A stretch of DNA of 64,000 bases from Pardosa pseudoannulata (taxonomy: Eukaryota; Arthropoda; Arachnida; Araneae; Lycosidae), in contig CM063498.1 in assembly GCA_032207245.1 (NCBI GenBank), positions 56,600,454 to 56,664,453 on the forward strand, written 5' to 3'. The stretch's first letter is position 1. Each line of letters opens with the position of its first letter. Positions 1 to 13,100 of this stretch are shown here, piece by piece. The position numbers and the translations under genes are program-made. A model generated the notes under the pieces. It was not told the DNA's origin. It did no database searches and saw nothing but the letters and a program-made list of their open reading frames with translations.

Positions 1-2704
1 TTTCATTTATAATTATTCCTACAATTTTTATTCTGCTGTTTGATAGTGTTAATACATATTATAAATAAGTTATGTAATTAATATACTATATATACTTAAA
101 AAGAATTTTGGATGTTCTGTCATTTTGTTGAAGTGTTGTTCTAATGTAGTACATTTTGACTCTTTGCTTTTATAGTGACAGTATTTTACATTATGAATAT
201 TATTAGAGATTAGCCTGAGATATTTTGGTTGACTAATTATTTTCAGCATTATTTCATGTTATTAATGAGGGAGATGCAGTAATAAGTAAGTAAATTCAAT
301 ATGAATTATTTGTTTTAAAACAGATGTTTTATGTGAAATATAAACAGCCACAAAAATCTGACATATGTTTCTGAATATATAAAAGTAGAATGAGTTATTT
401 TTTATTCCAAAAATGCTATGAATGACAAAATAACTTTTTAATAAATTGTACTCAAAATTAGTTATTATTAAGTTATATTATAGTTAGCCTATTAAAGCTG
501 GGGCTTCTTTATAATACATTCCTTGATATCTTTCTTCTACACATTGATTTAATTTTACTACCATACTTAAAAGGGAGTTTATTATATATGATACATAGGA
601 ATTACTAAAACAGATAGCAACTATAAAGCATAAGTTAAGGCAAACATTCTCTTGATTTTGTTATTATTTTTGTTATTCATTTATTTCATTGTTATCAAAA
701 TCATGAAATATTACTTTGCTCTATAATCTGAAATTGAAACATATAATCTACTTTTTTATATGCCATGTATTTTAGGGATGTAATGAATTTTCGGCCACTA
801 TTCAGTATTCAGCCTATTTGGCTCTTTTGCTGAGTATTCTATCTGGCCAAATATTGTTCTACAATTGGTTGAATAAATTCAGGAAAGTAAAAAATAAAAT
901 ATTTTAAAAACTGCTTTTAAATATATTTAATGAAGTATATTGCAAAATTATATTTCTCAGCATTAATTATTAAAAAAAAAATCTAACATTTATTCAATTA
1001 AGTTACATAATACATTAGTGTATTTAATAATGTCACATAAATGAAATTTTTTTTTATTTTTGCAAATTTATCATCTTATGTATTTAAACAAGAATTGGAA
1101 TATTTTATATTAAAATGACAGTACATACAGTTTGTTAAACAGAAGTCTGAATACTATTTGAATCAGCAATTAAAATGCTTTCATGATCATTATGTAGCAT
1201 GGAAAGAATGAGCTTAATAAGTGCAATTATAATGTCCATGGTTTCCGCGTACCTGGAAAGTCGGGGAAAATCATGGATTTAGACAATGGATTAATTTTGT
1301 CATGGAAAGTTTTGATTTTTCAAGTAAAATGAGTAAAAGTCATGGAAAGTCATGGATCCGCTAAACTACCGATTAAATAAATGCATTGAATTGTTTAGTT
1401 CTATATTTACTTGTCATTTGGCTGAAGTTACTGAGTTTGGTACTTATGTATTATCCTATTGACCATATTGCCAAGTAAAATTTGTTCACCAAGGAAACTC
1501 AAAGCAAGAAAGCTTAATGGGTGGGTAAATGTATATTATTCTGTTTTTTTCTTAAATTGTAGATTAAAATTTTATTAATAGAATAATAATTATTTTTTAA
1601 TAAACATTAGTTAAGATTTTTGCACAAAATATAAGTTTCTCTCAAGGGATATTGTATATAAACATTATAGGGTTATATTTGGCTGTTATTCATGGTCACC
1701 TGGATAATACCAAAGTACCCTGAATTCAAATTGGAAACATTTTGATTGAAAAATTGCTATATGATTGAACTTAGGTATGTAGATAGAACAATTTATTTTT
1801 ATGTGAGTTTATTAACACTTATAAAGTAAGTTTATAGTTTTTTTTTATGATAAAATTCCTGTAATTTCTCTAAAAGCATATATTTTATTTGTATGTACAT
1901 CAGAAGTTTTATTTATATATACTTTAACGAAAGCTTTTTAAAGTCATGGAAAATGATTTGCTAAATCAGGGAAAGTCATGAAAAGTCATGGATTTGAAAC
2001 ATTTTATTTTGACAAATATCCTGAATGTCTCCCCTTGATGTAGAATCAATATATCAATATTTTTTGTCGCACAAATATATAATTATAAACATCAGTATAT
2101 TATATTATAATTATTCAATACATTATATAATAATTTTAAAAAATACATAAAGGTCTTAATTTTTTTTAAATATACAAAGATTAAAAAAGGAATTTCATTA
2201 ATATTTATTTCATTTTTAATTTAAAATTTGAAAATTATTTGAATTTCAAAATTACAATCATATGATCATAAATGAAACAATCTTAAAAAGTAAATATTTG
2301 GCTGCTGAATATTTAGTATTTGACCTAAAATTTGGACAGATGCTCAGTATTCAGCTATTCAGCTAAATATATAATGAAGATAAATATTATCATTTGCTAT
2401 TACAGTATGTAAAGACTGGTTTCAGAAATGTACTGAATTATAAAACAATGTATTTTGACCTATTACAATTTTTAAGTATGCCACTTCTCATTTGTTTCTT
2501 GATTAAAGCTTATCTCATTTTACAATTATTTATTTGATTTTATGTGCTGTTATTTATATGAGTAGAAACATGGAATAGGAGGTTGAAGCATAGTTGTCTG
2601 TGAAATGGGTTTTTTAAAATCATTGAATAATTAAAAATTCACCACTAGTTTCAATATGATTTTTACTGTTATATTTAATTCTTTTAAAATTTTATATTTG
2701 ATAG
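1..2704. other. Intron (partial), 5' edge of window
   Basis: AT-rich intronic DNA with no coding segment that I can support. It holds one copy of the dispersed transposon family described at 1237-2022. It ends in the acceptor used by the first visible exon, whose leading G completes a codon split with an exon upstream of the window. Confidence 0.7.
1237..2022 (+). mobile_element. Non-autonomous DNA transposon, copy A of a three-copy family
   Basis: It is near-identical over about 790 bp to 30431-31234 and 46393-47166, all in the same orientation. The left end reads CATGGTTTCCGC. The right end, reverse-complemented, is related to it (in the other copies AGGGTATCTGC), an imperfect terminal inverted repeat. 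Both ends carry subterminal direct motifs of the type GGAAAGTCATGG. AATGTC flanks both sides (1231-1236 and 2024-2029), a likely target-site duplication. There is no transposase frame, so it is non-autonomous; hAT-like ends are possible but not proven. Confidence 0.75.
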
Positions 2705-2879
2705 GTTACTTGTAGATGTAGAAAAGAAACTTGAATTAGCTGAAGAAGAAAAGGAAGCTTTGAAAAATTTGGAAAAAGAAATTTCATCTATTCATGAATC
2801 TATTAAGAAAATTGAAGACAAAATTAAGTTACTTGACTGTTATGTGGATGACTTAGAAAATGTAGATAAAACAGTTACT
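2705..2879 (+). CDS. MSP-300/nesprin-like exon 1 of window (half spectrin repeat)
   Basis: The acceptor AG is at 2703-2704 and the donor ACT|GTAAGT follows 2879. The first G completes a codon from the upstream exon; then 58 codons read through to phase 0. The product is strongly charged coiled coil (VEKKLELAEEEKEAL, then KKIEDKIKLLDCYVDDLENV). At 58 residues it is about half a spectrin repeat, so the other half should be in the preceding exon outside the window. Confidence 0.85.
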
Positions 2880-5800
2880 GTAAGTTTATTATTTTTCTGT
2901 TACTTCTGTGTAAAGCTCTAAATTTATCTTAAAGAATATATTGATTTATAATGAATGTATTATGTCAAACCTGAGCAACCAAAATGTCTTATCAGGCCAC
3001 ATCTTATGCCAGCAAGTTCCACTGTATGTGTGTGCATGTGTGAGAGAGAGAGTGTATGTTTGTATATATATTTGAGAATTACTAAGTTCAAAATATGTTA
3101 TTTGTATGTTTACTTTAAAAAAAACCATATGCTTTCTTTTCTTCTAAAATTTTTATATTGTAGTTCTTTTTAAGCATAATTTTTACTTACACCAAATAAT
3201 TCAAAGACTAAATCTGAACCAGTTTTTGCACTGTCTAGTGGTGCATAATTTTTAAACAATGTACATCCACATTAAATTCATTAATACTTAATCTCATCTA
3301 TTCCTTTTTTGAATGTTCTGTATTTGACAATGAAGCCTTCTAATGTTTCATATAGTTTAAAGATTTGGTCTTTGAGGTCATGCTTTTTTGATCTGAGTTT
3401 AATAAAAATAATGATTATTTTAACATAACTCATTAGAAATTAACTTTTATTTTCCAAACTTAGGAAGTAAGAGAAGAAGTTACTACTATTACTGAAACTG
3501 TTAAGACTATATCTGAAAGTACCAAAGATTCTTTCTCAAAGAAAGGGCATAGTATTCCTGAAGCTGTCACTAAGACTTTGTCATCTTTAGAACTTCTGTC
3601 CGAAAGAACAACAACTTTATTGGAAAATATTGAGCGAGATTACAAAAAGGCTAGAGCTATTCGTTTGGATTATAATGAAGCTATGGATGCTGTAGTGGCA
3701 TGGCTACAGAAGGCTCAAGAGCAGTTGCAAGACAAGTCCAACCTGCCTGAAGCTGCATTAGAGGGTGTAAATGTAAGGACCATCTCCAAATTTTCATGTG
3801 GAACTATTTCAGTAACTTTGCTAAAAAGTATTCTAAAAAAATGGATCATCTCTCTTTATGTTGCTATTTCTATTATATATTTTTCTGTGAGTCATTTAGC
3901 TGTAAAATTAATCATATTTTGAAGATTCTTATTATTAGCATGCTTTTGGAAAACAATTATAATATATCTTAGATATACCGTAATTAAAAATTCAGGTGTA
4001 GGTATTAGTAGTTACCTTTCTCCTTTTTAAAATCTTAACATTATCCTTTCTAATTGTAAATGTAAATTCAGGGTCAACTTAAGATCTCTGCAAATATAAT
4101 TTGAACTTATTTCCTTATGATTTGAATATTTTACTATTTAATCTATATAACTGAGATTTTAAGCTGAACATTTTCAGCCTTATATCTTGATATATGTAAA
4201 CACAGTGATTCTCAACCTTTTTGAAGCTACTACCTTCTGACAGAGCCAAAATGTGTTCAATGTCCCCTCTCCCCCTGTGTAGAAATCCTGTAATTTAAAG
4301 TGTAGGATTGGAGAAGTACTCAATTAAGACAAAATGTTGAAGTAATTTTCTTCAATATAGTTACAAATCACATTTTTGTTACCCACAGACACTGAAACAA
4401 TGCTCAAACAAATGTTTAGGGCATTGACCTTTGGTTCTGGAGTTCGTGGGTTCAAATCCTACTGGGGCATCGATGTTCATAGCCATTTGGAATCAGTTTT
4501 AAGTAGTAGTTCCTAGTCTGAATAACCCTCGTGTTGCAAAAGAGTACACCATAGCATTAAAAGCCAAACTAAATGAATGCTGTTGATTAAATATATTTTT
4601 CTAAATGGCTGCCCAATTTCACACAGAACATAGATAATGGAAATAACTCGTTCTGTTACTACCTCGTAAGTTTGTTTTATTATTGGTAAAAATCATAAAA
4701 TTTGATAATTAATGTAATAAATTTATTTAGTATTTTTAAAATTAAGTTTAAAAGTTAAAACCTGCTCACATTACTGCCCAAAGCAAATTTACTCCCCACC
4801 AGCATTGTCCCACCATCCCCTGGCCATCTCCATTGAGAACCAGTGTCTCAACTCATTTAAAACTATAAAAATTGAGTCTTTTTGAAATAAATATAAAAGT
4901 ATTATTTTAATAAAAAACTAATATTTCTTAGAAAACATTTAATTTTCTTTTGTGTGAAAGAACGCTAATTAGAATTAAACACTTTTTAACTAATTTTGAC
5001 TTGTTTATAGATTATAAATGTGTGAAAATTATTAAACATAAAATATAAATTATTTTTTAAAGTATGTGATACATTCTCATCCAACTTTAAGTAGTGGTTT
5101 TTATTTGGGATCATATTATGTATTCATAAAATATTTGATATTTAAAATCTTGATTCAAAGATTTCAAGTTGCATATAACTGTATTATGGATATTTTGTTC
5201 TTTTTTATTAACTGTTGTTGAAAAAGATATCTAGAGTTAAAATTTTAAAAATATTTCTTTAGATTTTAAAATCTGAACTTCCTGCTGTCAAAGCCAAATT
5301 AGACAGTGTTCGTAGAAATGGATTGCTTATTTGTGAAAGTACGAAATCAGAGAAAGAAAAGCAAGTTATTCAGGGATCTGTCCGCTCTCTGGAAGATCAA
5401 ATGAGTAAAGTGGAATCATGGTTGTATGAAAGGGAACATGAAATTAAAGAAGCTGTAAATGCTTTGCATCAATTTTTGGAATCACATGCTATTGTTGAAA
5501 AGTGGATCCAGAAGGTTGATTCATATTTGACTCAAGATACTGATATTCAATCTTTACAAGACTCAAAACAAAAACTAACAGATTTACAGGTATGTTTTTT
5601 ATTAATATAAAATCAAACTACTTTATTCTTGATTGATTAATAAAATAATAGTTTCTTTGTACCCTGTCTTTAATCTAGGTAATTAAGGTTCATAAATAAA
5701 GTAGCATTAATTTCAAAATTTAAATTAGTTTTTAGATAGAATTGCATACAAATAATATGAGCAATTTCTAAAACGAACCAGATATATATAATCATTTTTT

Positions 5801-7118
5801 ATGTAAATTTATTTCTATATTTAAGAAGCTTAAACTAATGAATGAAAAGTGCTAATGCTCTCAGCTAATGAACAATTGCTCATATTTTAGTGAAAATCAA
5901 TGTACCTATAGAAATAAAAAACATCTAGCATGTGACATAAATGTTAAGAACATACTTTTGATTTTGCAAACCATCACACTGTTAGTCCTAGCAGCAAAAT
6001 TAACTGGCATGTGGAAAAATTAAGAAAAAGGAAGAAATGTTCTAATAAAATATAGATAAAATAAGTAAATCTAGTCAAGAGGCAGCAAAATTTGCATTAT
6101 TTTAAAACGTGTGAGATGAATTAAATAACTTAAAGGTGTTAATTTTATAGTACAATGAATAAAAGCATAATAAATCTAGTTGCATTTTCTAATATAGTCA
6201 ACAAGCCTGATGAAGGGCCAAATGTGTTCTATCTCCACCATGACTTGAATTTTGAAGAATTTGACGTGACTAAAATCTTTCTAATGTTTACCTGAATCAC
6301 TATTTAATTTCCTAAAGATTCATTTAACTATTTCAAAATACATAGTAAACAGACGGCCATACATTTGATTTTATATGTATGGGTTATCATTGCTTAATTT
6401 AATTTTTGTAAACTCAAACATGTAGGATAAATATTAATGGCCCAGTTCTAAAAAGTACCAACCCAAAATTCAAATTTCTAAAATATTGCGATTTTTAATG
6501 CTTATTATTACTGTGGAAAATTCAGTTTACATCACGTGATTTTGAAATATGTGAAATATGTTGTACCTATTTCACAAATTTGTAAGTGATCAGATGCTTA
6601 AATTCACACACACACACACACGTATATATGTCAGGACTCTAGTGTCATTTAGTGGAACCTGTCAAATAGTCGGCAGGATTCGAACCTGCGTGGGAAAATT
6701 CCAATGGATTTCTAGTCCATCTCCAAAATCTTTGTTGAAAAGGGGATTTTCCCCACACAGTCCCTGCTGCCGACTATTGACACGTCCTACTAAACAACAC
6801 TAGAATCCTGACATCATATTTGACAGGTCCCGCTAAACGACACTACAGGTCTGACATCATTTTCATATCTTTATTCAAATCTTAAACCACACTACTCGTT
6901 AATCATCTTCAATGGCGTCTCACATTGGTGCCCAACTTTTAACAAAGGCTTAGCTGCTTCAGGGAGCCACAGCTCTGTCCGCTGAATGTGCACACTGCTT
7001 TCTGCTCTAGATCACTGTGCGTGAGCCGTATTTATGTGGCTAACTCCTCACGCCACATCACTCTCAGTAAAGAATCCTTAATTAAAATCTTTTAAAATTA
7101 ATCTACAATATAAATCCT

Positions 7119-7153
<35 letters not shown>

Positions 7154-10100
7154 AAATGATATTTTTGAAAACATCTTTTTACAGATCCTGTAGTAATGTT
7201 TGGACAAGTGTGTAAATTTATAAATGTACGGAAGGGCTTATGTTTAGTATACAATATAAACTTTTTGTTAAAAAAATTGAAATATTGCTGTTTATTTGAA
7301 TGTAACTAGTTTAAAATTATTTCTAACAAACAATTGATTCTATGCATGCTGAAAGTTTATAACTGGTAAAATATAAATATTGTACTAAAGGTTAATATTT
7401 GATATTATAATTGACAGACGATTAGTATTTTCACCATTTTTAATGTTTATACATATTGTAATAAGTATTATATAAATTTTAAACTACTTGTAGTTATTTA
7501 TGATTTTGAAGAATTTTTTTTTTCATTTTACAGTGAAAATTACAAGTAGTTAGAGCAAGCTTTAAAGTGACTTAATTAGATCATATCCTAATTAAAATTA
7601 GAATATATTTCATCAGCTTTTTTATTGTCTTTCTTAATTACGAATCATGAAAATATTTTTTTTTTATAGAGCCTGTCTAAGGAATCTGCTCAAGTTCAGC
7701 AACACATCAAGAACATGGCAAAACGACTTGAACGTATTGGTGAAGTCTGTAGTTCTGGAGATTTGTGTGATATGCTAGATAGTGTAGAACAAGATGAAAG
7801 TAATTCTGACAGCAGACTTCAAGAACAGTTATCTTTACTTCAAGAAATGGTAGAAGAATGGGAGCAGTGTGAACGTAAAATCAAAGAAGTAGCATCTTGG
7901 GTAGAAAAAGCAAAAACTAATTTAGAATCTGCTCATTTAAAAAAGAAAAGCTTGAGAGACCAATTAACTGCAAGAGAGGTATAAAATTTACTGTTAGTCT
8001 TAATTAACAATTTGACTTGTCTGCCATCCATATTTGGATGACAATAAAAGTTTTGAATAGAATCCATGACCCATTTTCCCAGCTAGCAATGTACGTTGGG
8101 GCAACGTTGATATGACATGTTGGCCAATGGTTGGTTAATGGTTGGCTAATGGTTGTTGTTTACATAGTGCCAACGAAATACTACGATGGGCCAACGTAAT
8201 ATTATGATGGACCAACTGAATGCCAACGTAATACTATGATGGCCCAACTGAATTCCAACGTTTATTATTTCTGTTTATTATTTTGCTATAGTGTGTAATA
8301 TAAAATGGGCATATGCTATTACTTTGAAATAAGAGGATGTTTTTATAACATGTCATTTTTAAATTTTGCAAGAGTTGAAAAATAGAAAATAGATATAAAA
8401 AAGAATGAGGTTATTTTTGTCCACACCACACATTTCATATAATACTTACTCTGCGGCAATCCATTTATTCCTTTGAAATCTGTATTAATATTTTTAATGA
8501 TACAAACTGTTTCTTAAATAAGGAAAATGAAAATTTCCCCTTCTGAGAGCTAAAAATAGATAACGGAAGAAAAGCACAACACAACAGAGGTTAAACAAAT
8601 ATACATATATAAGTTATTTTTCTTTTATTTACAATTTTTTTATTTAAATTCGGCCACCATTTCCATCTACCAAAGTCTTCTACATTTTCTCTGGATTCAA
8701 TTTCATGACATCTGAAACACAAATAAGTAACTAGAAAAGTATATATTATAAAATGTTTTAATGTTACCACATACATTTCCTTTTATCCCTTTAGCTTTTT
8801 TAAATGATTCAAAGATGATTTGAATATGTAAAAAAATAAAGGCAAACATAATTACATTTAATAAATAAAATTAAGTTATAAAGTAAACAAGTTTCATAAC
8901 AACTATGATAAAAGTGAAATCCATAATATTTACATATTATCATTATACAACTTTATTATTATTATTAAGAAAAGACACAAAAAAGTAACCTAACGATAAT
9001 TTAAATCAGCATGCTTTAAAAAAAATTAAGTCTACTATCTTAAATTGACTTAAAATTTGCTATTTTCTTAAATCTGTACTAAAGAAGTGTACTAAGAGGT
9101 ATTAAAGATCAAAGTGTACTAAAACACCGTGCATATACTTTTGTAAATGGTACGTTACTATTAAAAACACAAAAGAGAAACTACAGTTCAGATAACCAAA
9201 TATCGTTTTCTTCAAGAATAAATCAATAATAATGAGGGCATATATGATAGAACACAAAAATATCAAGAGAACTTACCTTGCAAATTTGAAATCCTGCAGC
9301 GATGGCGTGGTAACCCTAAAGATGGCGTTTGATACACAACTTTCTCTTTTGGCGGATCTTCTGCATATGCTCGTAGATATAGGTGGTTACTTTTATATTT
9401 CTTAGCCAATGATATGCTGATATTTGTGCAAGAGGTGTAAACAGAAAATTTTCAACGGTTGGCCAACGTTTCAGAATTACCGATTGCCAACCAAACATTT
9501 TGCCAACTAAATACCATCATTTCATTTCCCCTTTCCAACGGTTACCCAACCAAAGACCAACAGCCAACTTGTAGCCAACGAAAATCCAACGTTTCCGTGC
9601 TAGCTGGGTTAAGGATGATGTGTTAAATTTTAAATTAATGGGTGAATTTTCACTTTCTATTTTTGTATTAATCTGAAAGTTTAAAAATTGTTCCTTAATT
9701 TTAATTTTAAAAAGGATTAATTGCAAAATAGTTAAATGGAAAAATGTATATTTCTTCTTCATTTTTTAGAATACTTTTATCATATTATTGTTTTGATGTA
9801 AACTTTTGCTCTTTTTTTTTATCAGAAAATGATGTCTGATATGTCAGTCCAAAAAACTAAAGTTTCGATGGCATTAGAAAAGTTACAAGTGCATCTAAGA
9901 TCTCAGATGAGTGGACAGCATCAAATTTTAACTCGAGGTCAAAGTGTTCAGGAAGAGTTAGAACAATTACATTCTCAAGTTGAGGAACAGTGTGAAATGT
10001 TACAAATGTGTGTATCACAAGAGGATAAATATCAACAAGATTTACAAACCATAAAACACTCTGTTTCACAAGCAGAGCATCAATTAAAGTTGGCTTGTAG

Positions 10101-13100
10101 TCCAAGTATTAATGTAGAAGAAAAAGAAAAGTTGATAGAATTGCAGCAGGTGAGAATTATTTTTTTTCACTTTTCGTTTTATTGTAGTAAGAACAACTGA
10201 TCACAAATACCAATAAAATATCAGATTAATAATCTTTTTTATTAAAATTTTTATTACTTACATTTTAAATTTTATAACTGCCAATAACATATTATTTAAT
10301 ATTTTGTATATATGTTGACCTAATCTTTTTATTTCCATATGAGCATTTGACTATCAATATAGTCATCTCAGTAAATTAAAAACAGTTTGCTTTTGTACAT
10401 TAATTTTTTATATAAGTAATCAACTATATTCTTATGAATCAATACTAATTTCATCATCAGTTTCAGTGCTTTATAAAATTTTATTTAGTAAAATTAAGGT
10501 TTAATTTAAGGGTCTTATAATTACATACCAATATATTTTTTAAAAAATTATCAAGAACCTTTTATATTAAATTGATATGTGCTTCAAAATATACTTTTTA
10601 TTTTTTTTACTTTAGCCATTCTTTCATCCTAAAAATTTTTTTCCTTTTTCATTATATATGTAAAATGCAGGCTTTAAGAGAACAGATTGACAATTATAAC
10701 AAGCAAATTGGCATAGTCCAAGAACGCATCAAGATGATTCATCAATCCAGAATTCCAGATAAAGATCCTTATAAGACAACAATTGTTCCACTTCCAATGT
10801 CAGGAGTTCTTCCTCCTCCACCAAAAATTTATATCCCTCCTGAAACTCCATCCTCACCTGTTTCTAGGCATCGTGTTGTAACTAAAGTTGAAACTGCAGT
10901 AATAAAAGAAAAGCATTCTAAACAAAAACCACAGTCCCCTATTGATCCAAAGCAGCTTAGTTATGCAGCAGCAGTTACAACTGGTCGTATGAGTCCAATG
11001 GTTGGTTCACGGGAAAGTAGTCCTTTTGCAAGATGTTTGACTCCATCTAGGGCTAGTCCACGTACTGATCTCTTTGAGAGTTACATTAAAAAAGAGCAGA
11101 TTAAGAGTAGCAGTCAAAAGACACAAAAAGCAGTTAGCTCCGAATCTACTATTTTGCCACATTCCACATCACATGAAGAGACTAAAGAAAAATACAAAAA
11201 GCAAGAGACATTTACTTCTTCTGAAAGTAAATACACTTCTGATACCCATAAAACCAAACTTTCAGATTCTCAGCCCTCAAAATCAGAACATACCTCATCA
11301 GAAAGTAAATATTCTAGTGATTCTTCCAGTAAAAGTAAACATACTGATACTCCTAGTACTGCATCCCAGTTTGCATCATCAGATAGTAAATACACTTCTG
11401 ATCAGTTTAGTAAAAGTAAACTTAGTGATACTCAGGATGCATCATCACTAGATAAAGATTCACAAAAGACTACAGTTTCTGATCCTACGATATCTTTAGA
11501 AAGCACATCATGGGCTTCTGGTTTCTTGTCTAAACCATCTTATGCTGATATATTATCTGGCCGAGCAAGTCCTTTACCACATTCAGGATCACCTGAATTT
11601 CCTGATAATTCTGTTGTTACATCTGCTTATCAAAAGGAAATTGTTAGTTCTGAAGAAGGTGAAGATACAACTGAAAAACTTGAGTCATCTGCTTTTAGAA
11701 CCACTTCTTATACTGTATCTTCATCTTCAGAACCAGTTGTTGAATTGCCAGAGTCTCCAGATAATATTCAAACTAAGCCTCAAAAGTCAAAAAAATTACC
11801 AACTGTTCCTGCTGTTGGTCATTTTGTTAGAGGAGCATCTCCTAAATTTTTTGAATTGAAAACTAGAACTCCATCTCCTACTAGCTTGAAAGAATTTTCA
11901 GAGTCTCGGGTTTCCTCCACATCTGTTTCAAAAACTGTTGTCTTTGCTGAAGGAGAAAAACGTGTTACACAAACTGAGTCTTCTCACAGTGAAATAGAGA
12001 CAAAAACATTCTGTGCTTCACCACATGAGTCTCGTAAGCTAACATATGCCCAAGTGGCTCGCATCAGCAGTCCAGTAGATGGTAGTAGAAGTGCTTCACC
12101 TCGCCAGTCAGGTTCCCGTCCCCATTCTCAAATGTCTCATCACAAAAGTGACCCTGTAAAAACCCCAGAGGCAAGTAGCTCAAAATCTGACCAGAAGTCT
12201 TTTTTAGAGGTTAATTCAGATAATCGAAACCGGCCTAAACTAGATTTATCAAAACCAGAGCAGTCAAAGCAAACTGAACAGAACCAAAAAAACTTGATTA
12301 GGCCTCTGCTCAGCATTGGGGAGGGTGTACTGAATGTACACCTGCTGAGCAGGGGCGGCGATTACCATCATCCTCTTCTATGTGAGGTATTTAAAATCTC
12401 ACAAGAAGTGAAAAATGAGGCTGTACAACAGTTGTTTTGTATTTTTGGCATAGCTAGAGCCTCATCAGAAGCTTCACTTAATGAAGCTTTATCTTTGTTT
12501 TCTAGTTTTACAAATGATAACACTTTAGTATCTTTATCATCTAATTTAGTAAAGATAATGTCTGATAACTGCAAACATATCAGAAAGTGGTGTTCCAAAA
12601 ACAATCAACCTAAAGAAACTGTTTTGCTATGTTTGGACTGTGGTAGTCTACATTTGAATAATGCAACAGTTGAACCTTCAAAGTTCACTTGTTTTAGTAA
12701 TTACAGTTATTGGGATGCCCTTGCTCATTGCTTTTTAGACACTTTAAAAAGCAAACATATCATAGTTTTTTCAACAACCATTTTCAAGAATACTTATTTG
12801 CCTAATGTCAGTGAACAGTCTTCAACTGGCTGTCTAGTTTCTCTTCCTACTAATAGCACTTTACTTCAGAGTATGTTCCATCCCGGTAATAAATCGAAAA
12901 GAAAACCTAAAATAAAATTGCTTCAAAATTTTATACCTGAAGCAGTAATTGTCACAGATAATTCAAAATATTTGTGCATTCCCATGGAAATAAAATCTAA
13001 TAAAAATTTAGTTATGCCTATGGAGGAGGAGAACAACTTGACTGGAAGGAAATTAAAAATGATGGAGCCCAAGAGGAAAATTTTAGAGGTTTCTATTTAT

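Larger units (their letters stand above)
3773..5262. other. Intron with hAT-like and SINE-like insertions
   Basis: 1,490 bp. It holds a probable hAT-like element (about 4202-4846) with a tRNA-derived SINE-like stretch inside it. The remainder is plain AT-rich intron. Confidence 0.8.
5590..7669. other. Intron with LTR-like/foldback element and microsatellites
   Basis: 2,080 bp. It contains a CA run at 6606-6621, the LTR-like element at 6629-7122 and a TA microsatellite at 7123-7151. A stretch near 5990-6160 is faintly similar to one near 57070-57230, perhaps an old dispersed repeat. Confidence 0.8.

Noticed and set aside
1..2704. A further exon between the left edge and 2705
   Set aside because: No frame with coding composition flanked by AG/GT in compatible phase was found.
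6670..6723. A functional tRNA-Ser gene
   Set aside because: Only the 3' half is tRNA-like. The D-arm, A-box and normal acceptor pairing are missing.
10572..10670. An in-frame ATG upstream of exon 6 as a possible start codon
   Set aside because: The extension is hydrophobic AT-rich translation and ends at a good acceptor (AAATGCAG). The frame continues from exon 5.
11074..11859. Alternate-frame plus-strand ORFs inside exon 6
   Set aside because: They are Leu/His-rich shadow translations of the Ser/Pro-rich frame, which is the one joined by phase-0 splicing.
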